Origin: Rhodanobacter sp. T12-5
GTDB lineage: Bacteria; Pseudomonadota; Gammaproteobacteria; Xanthomonadales; Rhodanobacteraceae
Assembly: GCF_008329435.1 (NCBI RefSeq)
Contig: NZ_NPKN01000004.1
Span: 1-64,000, forward strand
DNA: 64,000 nt
Direction of reading: 5' to 3'
A program made the translations under genes and the position numbers. The notes beneath the pieces are model-generated. The model saw only the letters and a program-made list of their open reading frames with translations, was not told where the DNA came from and made no database searches. Of the stretch, positions 18,214-27,075 are shown in pieces. Numbering within the stretch: the stretch's first letter is position 1; each line of letters starts with the position of its first letter.

Positions 18214-19014
18214 TCACTGCATGAACCAGCCGTGGCTGACCACGATCGACTGACCGGTCAGCGCCGCGGACGGGAAGGTGGCCAGGTACAGCGCGGTCTG
18301 CGCGATGTCCTCGACGGTGGTGAAGGTGGCGTCGACGGTGTCCTTCAGCATCACGTTCCTGATCACGTCCGCTTCGCTGATGCCCAGCTCCTTCGCCTGT
18401 TCGGGAATCTGCCGCTCGACCAGCGGCGTGCGCACGAAGCCCGGGCAGATCACATGCGAGCGTACGTTGTGCGGCGCGCCTTCCTTCGCCAGCGTGCGGG
18501 CCAGGCCGAGCAGGCCGTGCTTGGCGGTGACGTAGGCGGACTTCAGCTTCGATGCCTCGTGCGAGTGCACCGAGCCCATGTAGATCACGATGCCGCCTCG
18601 GCTCTTGCCGGTACCGTCGTCCTTGTACATGTGCTTCAGCGCGGCCTTGGTGGTGAGAAAACCACCGTCGAGATGGATCGCCAGCATCTTCTTCCAGTCG
18701 GCGAAGGCGAACTGCTCGATCGGGTTGATGATCTGCACGCCGGCGTTGGAGATCAGGATGTCCAGACGGCCAAACGCGGCGACCACCTTGTCGGTGCCGG
18801 CGTTGACCGCGTCCTCGCTGGTGACGTCCATCGCCACGCCGAGCGCCTTGCCGCCGGCCGCATTGATTTCGGCCGCCACCTTGTCCGCGGCATCCTGGTT
18901 GATGTCGGCGACCGCCACGCTGGCGCCGTGTTGCGCGTACAGCTCCGCGATCGCCTTGCCGAGGCCGCTGGCCGCGCCGGTGATCAGGGCGACCTTGCCG
19001 TTGAGACTTGTCAT
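18214..19014 (-). CDS. bdhA: 3-hydroxybutyrate dehydrogenase
   Basis: NAD-dependent SDR of 266 aa interconverting (R)-3-hydroxybutyrate and acetoacetate, the step that releases acetyl-CoA from PHB or ketone bodies. Motifs: [16 protein letters not shown] (NAD), [15 protein letters not shown] with catalytic Ser, YVTAKHG, and the family-typical C-terminus [12 protein letters not shown]. The ATG has an AGGAG 6 nt upstream. The patatin remnant begins at once after its stop. A family-B repeat separates it from speA upstream. Confidence 0.92.
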   Translation of the reverse strand: MTSLNGKVALITGAASGLGKAIAELYAQHGASVAVADINQDAADKVAAEINAAGGKALGVAMDVTSEDAVNAGTDKVVAAFGRLDILISNAGVQIINPIEQFAFADWKKMLAIHLDGGFLTTKAALKHMYKDDGTGKSRGGIVIYMGSVHSHEASKLKSAYVTAKHGLLGLARTLAKEGAPHNVRSHVICPGFVRTPLVERQIPEQAKELGISEADVIRNVMLKDTVDATFTTVEDIAQTALYLATFPSAALTGQSIVVSHGWFMQ

Positions 19015-19048
19015 GCGTTGCTCCTACGTGTTGCGTCGGATCTTTCAT

Positions 19049-19135
19049 GTAGGAGCCCGCCCGCGGGCGATGCTCTTGTCTTGGATCTTCGTGCGGACAT
19101 CAAGGCAAGGGCATCGCCCGCGAGCGGGCTCCTAC
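19049..19135. repeat. Palindromic intergenic repeat, family B (copy 1)
   Basis: Inverted arms GTAGGAGCCCGC...GCGGGCGATGC and its complement GGCATCGCCCGCGAGCGGGC...CTAC around a roughly 35-nt spacer, between speA and bdhA (both minus strand). Other copies are at 40122 and, degraded, at 55237. Confidence 0.88.
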
Positions 19136-19144
19136 GCGCCGGAT

Positions 19145-21034
19145 TCAGTGGGTGTCTTCGGCCAGGTAGGTGTACGCGGTCAGGCCGCCGTCGAGCGCGT
19201 CGTACAACTTCCCGGCTTCATCACCGCGAACGCCCGCACTGGCGATGCGTTCGCGGTAACTCTGCCGCAATGCTTCCAGGTCGTAGCCGACGTAGTCGAG
19301 CATCAGGTCGGTGGTGTCGCCGCGGCGCACGTGGGCGAAGGTGTAGCCGTCGCCGTCCACGCGCACGTTGACCGCGTCGGTGTCGCCGAACAGGTTGTGG
19401 ATGTCGCCCAGCGTCTCCTGGTAGGCGCCGACCATGAAGATGCCGAGCCGGTAGCTTTCGCCATCCTTCAGCGCGTGCAGCGGCAGGCTGACGTCGACGC
19501 CCTCGGCGTCGACGTAGTGGTCGATGCGCCCGTCGGAATCGCAGGTAAGGTCGACGATCACGCCGCGTCGGGTCGGCTCTTCGTTCAAGCGGGCGATCGG
19601 CGCGATCGGGAAAATCTGCCCGATCGCCCACACGTCCGGGATCGATTCGAACACCGAGAAGTTGACGAAGTACTTGTCGACCAGCTTCTCGTCCAGCTCG
19701 TCGAGCGCCTGCCGGTGCGAGCGCTCGGCCGGCAGCAGGCGCGCGCGCACGGCATTGGCGATGGCGTAGTACATCTCGTCCAGCCGCGCGCGGTCGGCCA
19801 GCGCCAGCTGGCCCAGCGAGTACAGCGTCTGGCCTTCGTTGAGATGGTGCTGGGCCTCGTGGAACAGCTCCAGCGCGGGACGCCGGTCCAGCTCGTCCCA
19901 AGTCTCGCGCAGGCGACGCAGCACCGCCGGTTCGTCCGCGCACGGCGGCGGGATCGCGCCGGCCGGCACCTCCTCCACCTCGGTCACGTTGACCACCATC
20001 ACCGCGTGGTGCGCGGTCATCGCGCGGCCGGCCTCGGTGAGGATGTGCGGCGCGGGCAGGCCTTCTTCAGCCACTGCCTCGGCCAGCGACTGCACGATGG
20101 TCGAGGCGTACTGCTCGATCGAGTAGTTGATCGAGTTGTGGCTGCGCGAGCGCGAGCCCTCGTAGTCCACGCCGAGGCCACCGCCGACGTCGACGATCTC
20201 CAGCGGCACGCCCATCCGGCTCAGCTCGACGAAGTAGCGCGTGGCCTCGCGCATGCCGTTGGCGATGTCGCGCACGTTGGAGATCTGCGAGCCCATGTGG
20301 AAGTGCTGCAGCTTCAGCGTGTGCTTGAGGCCGGCCGCGTCGAGGCGTTCGATCAGGGTCAGCACCTGCTGCGGCGACAGCCCGAACTTGCCCTTGTCGC
20401 CGCCGGTGTTCTGCCACTTGCCGGCGCCGATCGAGGCCAGCCGCACGCGCACGCCAAGCAGCGGCTCGACGCCCAGCGCCCTGGCCTCGCTGAACACATG
20501 GTCCAGCTCGGACAGCTTCTCGATGACGATGTGCACGCGCAGGCCGAGCTTGCGGCCGATCAGTGCGAGGCGGATGTATTCGCGGTCCTTGTAGCCATTG
20601 CAGATCACGATGGAACCGGGCCGCGCCATCGCCAGCACGGCCATCAGTTCGGGCTTGGAACCGGCTTCCAGGCCGAAACCGTGCGTGCCGGCGGCAACCA
20701 GCTCGCCGGCCACGCCGCGCTGCTGGTTCACCTTGATCGGATAGATGGCCGTATAACCGCCTGCATAGCCATGGTCGGCAATCGCGCGGGCGAAGGCATC
20801 CTGCAGCCGCGCCAGACGATCGGCCAAGATGTCGGGAAAGCGCACCAGCAACGGCAGCCGCAAACCTTCCGCGCGGGCGCGGTCGACGATCTGCGGCAAC
20901 GACAGGGCAGGGCCGTTCGCCCCGCGCGGGTGCATCACGATTTCGCCGCCGCCGTTCACGTCCACGTAGCCGTCGCTCCAGTGCGGCACGGCGTAGGTGT
21001 GGCGGGCAGAGTCGGTATTCCAGTGGTTCGACAT
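19145..21034 (-). CDS. speA: Biosynthetic arginine decarboxylase
   Basis: PLP enzyme (fold type III) that turns L-arginine into agmatine, the first step of the agmatine route to putrescine. 629 aa, the family's usual length. Visible motifs are the PLP lysine in YPIKVNQQ, GLEAGSKPEL, the HFHMGSQ segment, VDVGGGLGVDYEG and, near the end, the Cys-containing LTCDSDGRIDHYV. The ATG at 21034 has AAGGA 8 nt before it; an in-frame TTG at 21037 is less likely. It is divergent from speE across 288 bp, so both polyamine genes share one control region. Confidence 0.96.
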   Translation of the reverse strand: MSNHWNTDSARHTYAVPHWSDGYVDVNGGGEIVMHPRGANGPALSLPQIVDRARAEGLRLPLLVRFPDILADRLARLQDAFARAIADHGYAGGYTAIYPIKVNQQRGVAGELVAAGTHGFGLEAGSKPELMAVLAMARPGSIVICNGYKDREYIRLALIGRKLGLRVHIVIEKLSELDHVFSEARALGVEPLLGVRVRLASIGAGKWQNTGGDKGKFGLSPQQVLTLIERLDAAGLKHTLKLQHFHMGSQISNVRDIANGMREATRYFVELSRMGVPLEIVDVGGGLGVDYEGSRSRSHNSINYSIEQYASTIVQSLAEAVAEEGLPAPHILTEAGRAMTAHHAVMVVNVTEVEEVPAGAIPPPCADEPAVLRRLRETWDELDRRPALELFHEAQHHLNEGQTLYSLGQLALADRARLDEMYYAIANAVRARLLPAERSHRQALDELDEKLVDKYFVNFSVFESIPDVWAIGQIFPIAPIARLNEEPTRRGVIVDLTCDSDGRIDHYVDAEGVDVSLPLHALKDGESYRLGIFMVGAYQETLGDIHNLFGDTDAVNVRVDGDGYTFAHVRRGDTTDLMLDYVGYDLEALRQSYRERIASAGVRGDEAGKLYDALDGGLTAYTYLAEDTH

Positions 21035-21272
21035 CAACTAGTTCCTTTTGACAACGGATGATGTCGTCGCAGCGGCGAGCCTTGACGGTACTGCTCTGAG
21101 AGAGAGCACGAAGCCCGAGCGACCGGAAGCCTCGCACGCCGCGGGGCCGATCGGGCTTGTCGGCCGCCGACGCGCGACGCCGGCCGTGCCAGAACGCCAT
21201 TGTAACGGGCACCTGTGACGATATGCGCAAGACGGCACGTCGCGCCGGCAGGACGTGCACTACCGTTGCCGC

Positions 21273-21278
21273 TACAAT
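21273..21278 (+). promoter_or_regulatory. Probable -10 element of the speE promoter
   Basis: TACAAT at 21273-21278, 45 bp before the speE ATG, in the divergent speA-speE gap; no good -35 is visible at 16-18 bp. The rest of the 288-bp gap shows no other feature that I can support. Confidence 0.4.
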
Positions 21279-21322
21279 TGGCGGTCTTTGCCCTTCCACC
21301 CGGTTCGCCAGGAACACCCGCC

Positions 21323-22192
21323 ATGTCGCAGCAGTCCACTCCGAATGAAGCCAGCTGGTTCACCGAGGCACACCAGGCCTCCGGCTCCTCCATCGGTTTC
21401 CGCACCGAGCAGCTGCTGCACGCGGAGAAGACGCCGTTCCAGACCATCGAGATCCACAAGACCACCGACTGGGGCAACCTGATGGTGATCGATGGCTGCG
21501 TGATGCTCACCACGCGCGACAATTTCTTCTATCACGAGATGATGACCCACCCGGCGCTGTTCACCCATGCGCGCGCCAAGCGCGTGGTGATCATCGGCGG
21601 CGGCGACTGCGGCACGCTGCGCGAGGTGCTCAAGCACGAGGAAGTCGAGTCCGCGGTGCAGGTGGAGATCGACGAGCGCGTGACCCGCCTGGCCGAGGAG
21701 TATTTCCCCGAGCTGTGCGAGTCCAACAACGACCCGCGCGCCGAGCTGCTGTTCATCGATGGCATCGAGTACATGGCCGAGTGCGAGCCGGAATCGCTGG
21801 ATCTGGTCATCGTCGACTCGACCGACCCGGTCGGCCCCGCCGAAGGCCTGTTCAACGCCGCGTTCTACGCCAGCTGCTACAAGGCGCTGCGCCATGGCGG
21901 CCTGCTGGTGCAGCAGAGCGAGTCGCCGCTGGCCCATCTCGACCTGATCAAGTCGATGCGCTCGGCCATGCGCACCACCGGCTTCAGCGCGGTGAAGACG
22001 CTGCCGTTCCCGCAGCCGTGCTATCCGACCGGCTGGTGGAGCTGCACGATGGCGCGCAAGGGCGGCGACCTGTCCGGCTTCCGCGAACGCGGCGCGCTGA
22101 GCAAGAACTTCCCTACCCGCTACTACAACGCCGACATCCACAAGGGCGCGCTGGCACAGCCGGAATTCATGCGCGAGGCGTTGGGCGAGTAA
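21323..22192 (+). CDS. speE: Polyamine aminopropyltransferase (spermidine synthase)
   Basis: Transfers the aminopropyl group of decarboxylated SAM to putrescine, giving spermidine. 289 aa with the SAM-like fold: the N-terminal beta domain (GNLMVIDGCVMLTTRDNFFYHEM), VVIIGGGDCGTLREVLKH for cofactor binding, the catalytic Asp in VIVDSTDPVGPA and the conserved FPQPCYPTGWWS near the C-terminus. The ATG at 21323 follows CAGGA. The divergent partner is speA. Confidence 0.96.
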   Translation: MSQQSTPNEASWFTEAHQASGSSIGFRTEQLLHAEKTPFQTIEIHKTTDWGNLMVIDGCVMLTTRDNFFYHEMMTHPALFTHARAKRVVIIGGGDCGTLREVLKHEEVESAVQVEIDERVTRLAEEYFPELCESNNDPRAELLFIDGIEYMAECEPESLDLVIVDSTDPVGPAEGLFNAAFYASCYKALRHGGLLVQQSESPLAHLDLIKSMRSAMRTTGFSAVKTLPFPQPCYPTGWWSCTMARKGGDLSGFRERGALSKNFPTRYYNADIHKGALAQPEFMREALGE

Positions 22193-22228
22193 CGGGGAAC
22201 GGCCAGAGCATCGCAACTTCCGCCTTTG

Positions 22229-22270
22229 TTCCCCATTCCCTGTTCCCCATTCCCTGTTCCCCGTTCCCGC
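22229..22270. repeat. Short tandem repeat, 3 x 14 bp
   Basis: TTCCCCATTCCCTG twice in tandem, then a degenerate third unit TTCCCCGTTCCCGC, between the 3' ends of speE and the small membrane gene. Similar pyrimidine/purine-rich strings recur at about 23691-23712 and 46286-46353. Confidence 0.8.
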
Positions 22271-22272
22271 CC

Positions 22273-22467
22273 TCAAAACATCTTCGACCGCACCTTCGGC
22301 AGCAGCACCAGCAGCAGGGTGGCCAGCGGCCCGAACAGCAGCGACAGCAAGAACCACAACAGGCCGCTGCGGTTCTTGCCCTGGGCCAGGGCGGCGTTGA
22401 TCAAGGCCAGCGTACCCCAGCCGACAAACCAGGGTGCGCCGTCGGCGAATGTCGACAGATGATTCAC
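22273..22467 (-). CDS. Small membrane protein, unknown function
   Basis: 64 aa. Two hydrophobic stretches (PWFVGWGTLALINAALA and WFLLSLLFGPLATLLLVLLP) are joined by a short polar loop QGKNRSG, so it should be a two-span inner-membrane protein with a basic C-terminus. The best start is GTG at 22467, 8 nt after GGAG; the frame stays open to 22572. Not recognised as a named family. It is divergent from the exported-protein gene at 22623. Confidence 0.6.
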   Translation of the reverse strand: MNHLSTFADGAPWFVGWGTLALINAALAQGKNRSGLLWFLLSLLFGPLATLLLVLLPKVRSKMF

Positions 22468-22622
22468 TACGCGTCTCCCGAAACCATGAGGCGGCGCGGT
22501 CCTGCGCCAAAACGGACATCCTAGCAAGGCTTGCGGTGGCTGCCTGTCTCCACGTGCAGGTGGATCAGCCACGCTTAATCCGTGCAGGGTATGCTGGGCG
22601 CTTTGATCGCGGACCCAAGCCC

Positions 22623-23654
22623 ATGATGCGCGGATTGCGTTGTCTTGCCCTGACTTGCGCGTTGTCGCTCGTCGCCACGTCGGCTTTGGCCGCCCAGAAA
22701 GTCACCGCCGGCAAAAGCCCCGAGCCCGGCAAGGCGGCCAAGGCTCGCGACAAGGCCCAGCTGGCGTTCCAGCGCGACCTGGTCAGCGTGCTGGCACCGC
22801 GTGCCGATGCGCTGCCGCTGCTTGGTGCCGCGTTGCTCGCCCGACCGTTGTTCAACCAGCCGCCAGGCAACAGCTTTCATTCGCTGATCGCCCGCGCCGC
22901 GCAGACCGACGGCGCCGGCGTCGCGATCAACTGGGTCAGGCTGGCAGACTGCGACGAGAAAGCCGATGCCTGTCCGAACACCGCCGCGCTGGACCAGTTG
23001 CTCACCGAAGCGCCGGACAATGCCGCGGTATGGCTGATCAAGCTCGGCGTGGATGCCCGCAACATGAGGCACGAAGCCGCCCGCGAGGATCTGCGCAAGG
23101 CCGCCGCCGCGAAAATGTACGATGACTACACCGGTACCAGCCTCAAGGCGCTGGCCACGTCGGTAGGCGTGCTGCCGCCGCCGTCCGATACGCTCGACCC
23201 GGCACGTGCAGGCGGTGCGGTCGGCATGCAGACCGTACTCGCCTACGGCTTGGCCAGTACCCAGCCGCAACCGAGTCTGCAGCTGATTGCCAAACTGTGC
23301 GAAAACTCGGCGGAGGATGCCTCGATCAAGGCCGATTGCCTGAACCTGGGCAAGGTTCTCGAATGGGGTTCCAGCCCGCTGGCCCGCTCGCTCGGCCTGC
23401 ATCTGCGCGAAGTGCTTGCGGACGATCCGGCGCAGAAGGAAGACGCACAGCACGCCAGGCTCAATCTGATCTGGCAAGTGCGCAGCTTCGCCAAGTTGCT
23501 GGCGCGCGCCCAGGACGACGCGTCGCAAGCGCAGCACCTGCTGGCGCTGGCACGCAACGGCGGCACGGAAATGAGCCTGATGCTGGCCGCCCTGCGCGAC
23601 AACAGCATTCCCATCGACGCACCAGCCGACTGGAAGCCGCACCCGGCGGAGTGA
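22623..23654 (+). CDS. Exported protein of unknown function
   Basis: 343 aa with a clear signal peptide (about 1-23, ending TSALA-AQ). The mature part is helical and Ala/Leu-rich with TPR- or Sel1-like spacing (for example AAVWLIKLGVDARNMRHEA and HLLALARNGGTEMSLML), but no domain is recognised with confidence. It has three mature cysteines and no membrane span besides the signal. Two consecutive ATGs (22623, 22626) are possible starts. It stands alone, with the palindromic element at 23719 downstream. Confidence 0.7.
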   Translation: MMRGLRCLALTCALSLVATSALAAQKVTAGKSPEPGKAAKARDKAQLAFQRDLVSVLAPRADALPLLGAALLARPLFNQPPGNSFHSLIARAAQTDGAGVAINWVRLADCDEKADACPNTAALDQLLTEAPDNAAVWLIKLGVDARNMRHEAAREDLRKAAAAKMYDDYTGTSLKALATSVGVLPPPSDTLDPARAGGAVGMQTVLAYGLASTQPQPSLQLIAKLCENSAEDASIKADCLNLGKVLEWGSSPLARSLGLHLREVLADDPAQKEDAQHARLNLIWQVRSFAKLLARAQDDASQAQHLLALARNGGTEMSLMLAALRDNSIPIDAPADWKPHPAE

Positions 23655-23718
23655 AGCAGGGGCGGGGACTCGCGGCGGACGGCACCGCGGGTTCCCTGTT
23701 TCCCTTTCCCCGGTCCGG

Positions 23719-23890
23719 GCCAGGAGTCTGGGCGGTGGAGACCGAGCGAGCGAGGCAAAGCGCTCTTGAGTCGGGTTTTTCGATCGTTTGAGGCGAATGG
23801 CCGTGGCCATTCGACGAAAAGGCGCGGAAAACCTGGCCATAAAGAGCGAAGCCGCAGCCGCTTGCGTTTCTACCGCCCGGACTCCTAGGC
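23719..23890. repeat. 172-bp concentric imperfect palindrome
   Basis: Three nested inverted pairs share one centre near 23804: an outer arm at 23719-23736 with 23872-23890 (one mismatch, one insertion), a middle arm CGCTCTT at 23761-23767 with 23842-23848, and a perfect core CGAATGGCC-GT-GGCCATTCG at 23794-23813. The element fills most of the gap before the ParA-like gene. It is MITE-like or a structured RNA and has no coding potential that I can support. Confidence 0.7.
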
Positions 23891-23891
23891 T
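23862..23891 (+). promoter_or_regulatory. Possible promoter of the orphan parA-like gene
   Basis: TTGCGT at 23862-23867, an 18-bp spacer, TAGGCT at 23886-23891, 32 bp before the start codon. It overlaps the right arm of the concentric palindrome. The same TCCTAGGCTT string occurs in the promoter of the patatin gene at 48244. Confidence 0.4.
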
Positions 23892-23922
23892 TGAGCCACC
23901 TTCCGCGGCAAGGGGTCAGTCG

Positions 23923-24555
23923 ATGCTTACGACGCTGGTGGCAAGCAGCAAGGGCGGTTGCGGCAAGAGCACGCTGGTCACCCAGTTGGCTGCGCACTGG
24001 GCACAGGCGGGGCAGAACACAGCCATCGTCGACGCCGACCGCCAGGGCTCCAGCTTTCGCTGGGCCGCGCTCAGACCGGACAACGTTCCCGGCGTTCTGG
24101 CCTTCGAAGGCGGACGCCGATCGCTGCAGAAACTGCCGCCGGATACCCGGCAACTGTTGATCGACACACCGGCCGGCTCGCGCGAGCGCGACCTTGAACC
24201 GTACCTGGAGCAGGCCGACGTGCTGCTGGTGCCGGTGCTGCCATCATCGTTCGACCTGCATGCCACGCTCGGTTTCCTCGACGAGTTGCGCTCGATCAAC
24301 CGCGTCCATCGCGGCAAGCTGCCGGTGGGGCTGGTCGCCAACCGGCTCAAGCCGTGGACCCACGCCAGCCAGGACGCCGTGAACCAACTCGCCGAACAGT
24401 CCCCGTTCCCGGTCGTCGCGCAGTTGCGCGACAGCCAGGCTTATGTCCTGCTCAGTGCACTGGGCAAGGGCATTTTCGATTACCAGTCCGAACAGGTGCG
24501 CAACCACCAGCAGGACTGGAAACCGCTGCTGCGCTGGACCAAGCGCCAGCACTGA
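23923..24555 (+). CDS. Orphan ParA/MinD-family ATPase
   Basis: 210 aa. Deviant Walker A SSKGGCGKST at the N-terminus, Walker A' region VDADRQGSSFRWA, and Walker B-type LLIDTPAGS. There is no N-terminal DNA-binding extension and no ParB partner next to it, so it is not the chromosome-segregation ParA (that one is at 51564). Small orphan ParAs position various cargos such as chemoreceptor arrays and protein machines; the cargo here is unknown. ATG 23923 is chosen because AAGGGG lies 7 nt upstream; the frame opens at 23788. sixA follows after 63 bp. Confidence 0.82.
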   Translation: MLTTLVASSKGGCGKSTLVTQLAAHWAQAGQNTAIVDADRQGSSFRWAALRPDNVPGVLAFEGGRRSLQKLPPDTRQLLIDTPAGSRERDLEPYLEQADVLLVPVLPSSFDLHATLGFLDELRSINRVHRGKLPVGLVANRLKPWTHASQDAVNQLAEQSPFPVVAQLRDSQAYVLLSALGKGIFDYQSEQVRNHQQDWKPLLRWTKRQH

Positions 24556-24618
24556 AGCGGATGTCCATCGATACAGCGCTGGCGCACCCGCGCCGGCACA
24601 ACCCCGCCGGAGTTCCCC

Positions 24619-25092
24619 ATGCACGAACTGATCCTGTTGCGACACGCCGAAGCCGTACCGATAGAGACCGCCGGCGATGACCTGCAACGCCCGCTCAGCC
24701 CGCGCGGCGAACAGGAGGCGCAGGCCGCCGGACTGTGGCTGACCGCGCACGGGGTGCAACCCGATCGCGTGCTGTGCTCGCCGACCCGGCGCACCGACGA
24801 AACCACCCGCCTGGCGCTGGCCGCGATGGCGAACGCGCCCGTGCCGCAAATCGCCGGCGAGATTTACGATGCCTCGCCGGGTGAACTGCTGGCCCTGCTC
24901 GACCAGCATGCCGACGCCGGCACCGTGCTGCTGGTCGGCCATAACCCCGGCATCGAAAGGCTGGTCGCGCTGCTGGTCGAAGGCCGCTCCGACGAGTTTC
25001 GCGGCATGCCGCCCGGCGCGCTGGCGGTGCTGCACCTGGATGGCGTACTGGAACCGGGCAATGCCCGGCTGGACGCGTTCTGGTCGCCTTGA
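24619..25092 (+). CDS. sixA: Phosphohistidine phosphatase SixA
   Basis: 157-aa histidine phosphatase. The phospho-acceptor motif LLRHAEA is at the N-terminus, with the second arginine in SPTRRTDETT and the second histidine in LVGHNPGIE. E. coli SixA acts on phosphohistidine of signalling/PTS proteins (NPr has been shown). It has the short family form without extra domains. It is downstream of the orphan ParA and upstream of a PLD-family gene. Confidence 0.92.
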   Translation: MHELILLRHAEAVPIETAGDDLQRPLSPRGEQEAQAAGLWLTAHGVQPDRVLCSPTRRTDETTRLALAAMANAPVPQIAGEIYDASPGELLALLDQHADAGTVLLVGHNPGIERLVALLVEGRSDEFRGMPPGALAVLHLDGVLEPGNARLDAFWSP

Positions 25093-25170
25093 TGCCGCTT
25101 TGAACGTCGCGGCGCGACGGCAGCGCATCGCCATCACGGACGTGGCACGCTTCCCCCGTATCATTCACGC

Positions 25171-27060
25171 ATGACCTTGCGCCGACTCGTCCTCCCTTTC
25201 CTGCTGATATCCGTGTTGCTGCAAGGCTGCACGCTGTCGCGGGCGCAGATCCGCCGTGCCGACGCGGTGGTCGCCGCCAGCCCCGGTCACGCCACCACCT
25301 GCACCCGCAGCGATCACTGCGCGATCGCCTCGCCACTGCTCGCCGCGGCCGACCAGGCGCTCGCCGCATCCACCCCGACCGTACCGCACCATGTGGTCGC
25401 CCTGCTTGGCGAGAGCGAGGCATCGCTGGCGGCGCGAATCAACCTGATCCGCGCCGCCCATCGTTCGGTCGACGTGCAAACCTACATCTGGGACGAGGAC
25501 GACGCCGGCTCATTGGTGCTGGACGAACTGGTGCAGGCCGCGCGGCGCGGCGTCGAGGTGCGCATCCTGGCGGACCAGTTGTCCTCGTTCGACGACATGG
25601 CGCTGCTCAACCGGCTGGCGCGGGTCAGCCCGCATCTGCAGGTGCGCCTGTACAACCCGACCTTCCACGACGCACATACCTCGCCGCTGCAATGGGTCGC
25701 CGGCATCGCCTGCTGTTTCTTCAAGTTCAACCAGCGCATGCACAACAAGGTGCTGGTGGTGGACGGCAGCGTCGGCATCACCGGCGGCCGCAACTACCAG
25801 GACCGCTACTTCGACTGGGACGACGACTTCGATTACGTCGATCGCGACGTTCTCGTCGGCGGGCCAGCGGCGCAAGCCATGGTCGACAGCTTCACGCTGT
25901 TCTGGCGGCACCGGCGGTCGGTGCCGCTGACCCATCTGCGCGACGTGAACCACTATGTCATCGCGCACCCGGATGCGCCGGGCTGGCCGACGCCGCAATA
26001 CGACCATCCACAACGCGTCTATCGCGTGCAGCAGGAGGCCACCGACGCCGACTGGCTGCGTGCGCACGTGCTCGACCACAGCATCCAGACCGGCAACGTG
26101 AAGTTCTTCAGCGATCTTCCATCCAAGACCGACGAACCGCAACGCCGCGACGCACGCGAATTCACCCGGCACGTGATGACGATGGTCGGCGATGCGCAGC
26201 GCGAGGTGGTGTTGCAGACGCCCTATCTGGTGATGAGCAAACGCGCCCGGCGGATATTCAAGCGACTGCACCGGCAGACGCCGGAACCGCGCATCGTGGT
26301 GTCGACCAATTCGCTGGCTTCCACCGACGCGTTTGCGGTGTATGCGATGTCCTACAAGCATCGCAAGCGCTACCTCAAGGACTACGGCTTCGAGATCTAC
26401 GAACTCAAGCCGCACGCAATCGGTCCGGCCGAGGCCAATGCGTACGCCAGCATGGAGTGGGACGGCAGCAGCGACACGCACGACACCGGCGGCCCGGCCG
26501 GCCGGCCATCGCACCACTTCATCGATACCGAAAGCCACGGCCTGCTCGGCAGCCACGGCCGCAACCGGCGCCCGGCACCACTGGTCAGCAAGGGGCGTCG
26601 GTTCGGCCTGCATGCAAAGTCGATCGTGGTCGACGACAGCTTCGCCATGGTCGGTTCGCACAACTTCGACCCGCGCTCGGATCACTACAACACCGAGGCG
26701 GGAGTGATCGTTTACGACCATCGCTTCGCCGACCAGCTGCGCTCGGCGATCATGCGCGACACCGAGCCGCAGAATGCATGGGTGATTGCGCCACGACGAC
26801 CTAAGGTTCCGCTGCTGAGCAGCGTCAACGAGGTCATCGGCGACATTTCCGAAAGCCTGCCGTTGTTCGATTTCTGGCCGTACCGATACGCCACCAGCTT
26901 CGAGCTCAAACCCGGCTGCCAGCCGTTGAGCGTCAGCAACCCGGGGTTCTACTCATGCTACGAACCGGTCGGTGATTTCCCGGACGTGGCGCTGTCGCCG
27001 AAACTGATCTACACCCGCCTGATCACCGCGTTCGGTGTGGGCGCAGCCGGCATCCTCTAG
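25171..27060 (+). CDS. Phospholipase D family lipoprotein (cardiolipin synthase C-like)
   Basis: 629 aa. N-terminal lipoprotein signal with lipobox LLQGC (Cys near residue 20). Two HKD catalytic motifs are intact: HNKVLVVDGSVGITGGRN near 190 and HAKSIVVDDSFAMVGSHN near 480. The architecture resembles ClsC/YmdC-type PLD proteins, which transfer phosphatidyl groups between PE and PG, but the acyl-lipid anchor and longer length leave substrate open. The spacing of 78 bp after sixA allows co-transcription. Confidence 0.88.
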   Translation: MTLRRLVLPFLLISVLLQGCTLSRAQIRRADAVVAASPGHATTCTRSDHCAIASPLLAAADQALAASTPTVPHHVVALLGESEASLAARINLIRAAHRSVDVQTYIWDEDDAGSLVLDELVQAARRGVEVRILADQLSSFDDMALLNRLARVSPHLQVRLYNPTFHDAHTSPLQWVAGIACCFFKFNQRMHNKVLVVDGSVGITGGRNYQDRYFDWDDDFDYVDRDVLVGGPAAQAMVDSFTLFWRHRRSVPLTHLRDVNHYVIAHPDAPGWPTPQYDHPQRVYRVQQEATDADWLRAHVLDHSIQTGNVKFFSDLPSKTDEPQRRDAREFTRHVMTMVGDAQREVVLQTPYLVMSKRARRIFKRLHRQTPEPRIVVSTNSLASTDAFAVYAMSYKHRKRYLKDYGFEIYELKPHAIGPAEANAYASMEWDGSSDTHDTGGPAGRPSHHFIDTESHGLLGSHGRNRRPAPLVSKGRRFGLHAKSIVVDDSFAMVGSHNFDPRSDHYNTEAGVIVYDHRFADQLRSAIMRDTEPQNAWVIAPRRPKVPLLSSVNEVIGDISESLPLFDFWPYRYATSFELKPGCQPLSVSNPGFYSCYEPVGDFPDVALSPKLIYTRLITAFGVGAAGIL

Positions 27061-27075
27061 CGCCGGGCCGATGGC

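Noticed and set aside
18590-21061. 823-aa open frame opposite bdhA and speA
   Set aside because: Crosses two well-supported genes and a palindromic repeat; antisense artefact of GC-rich codon use.
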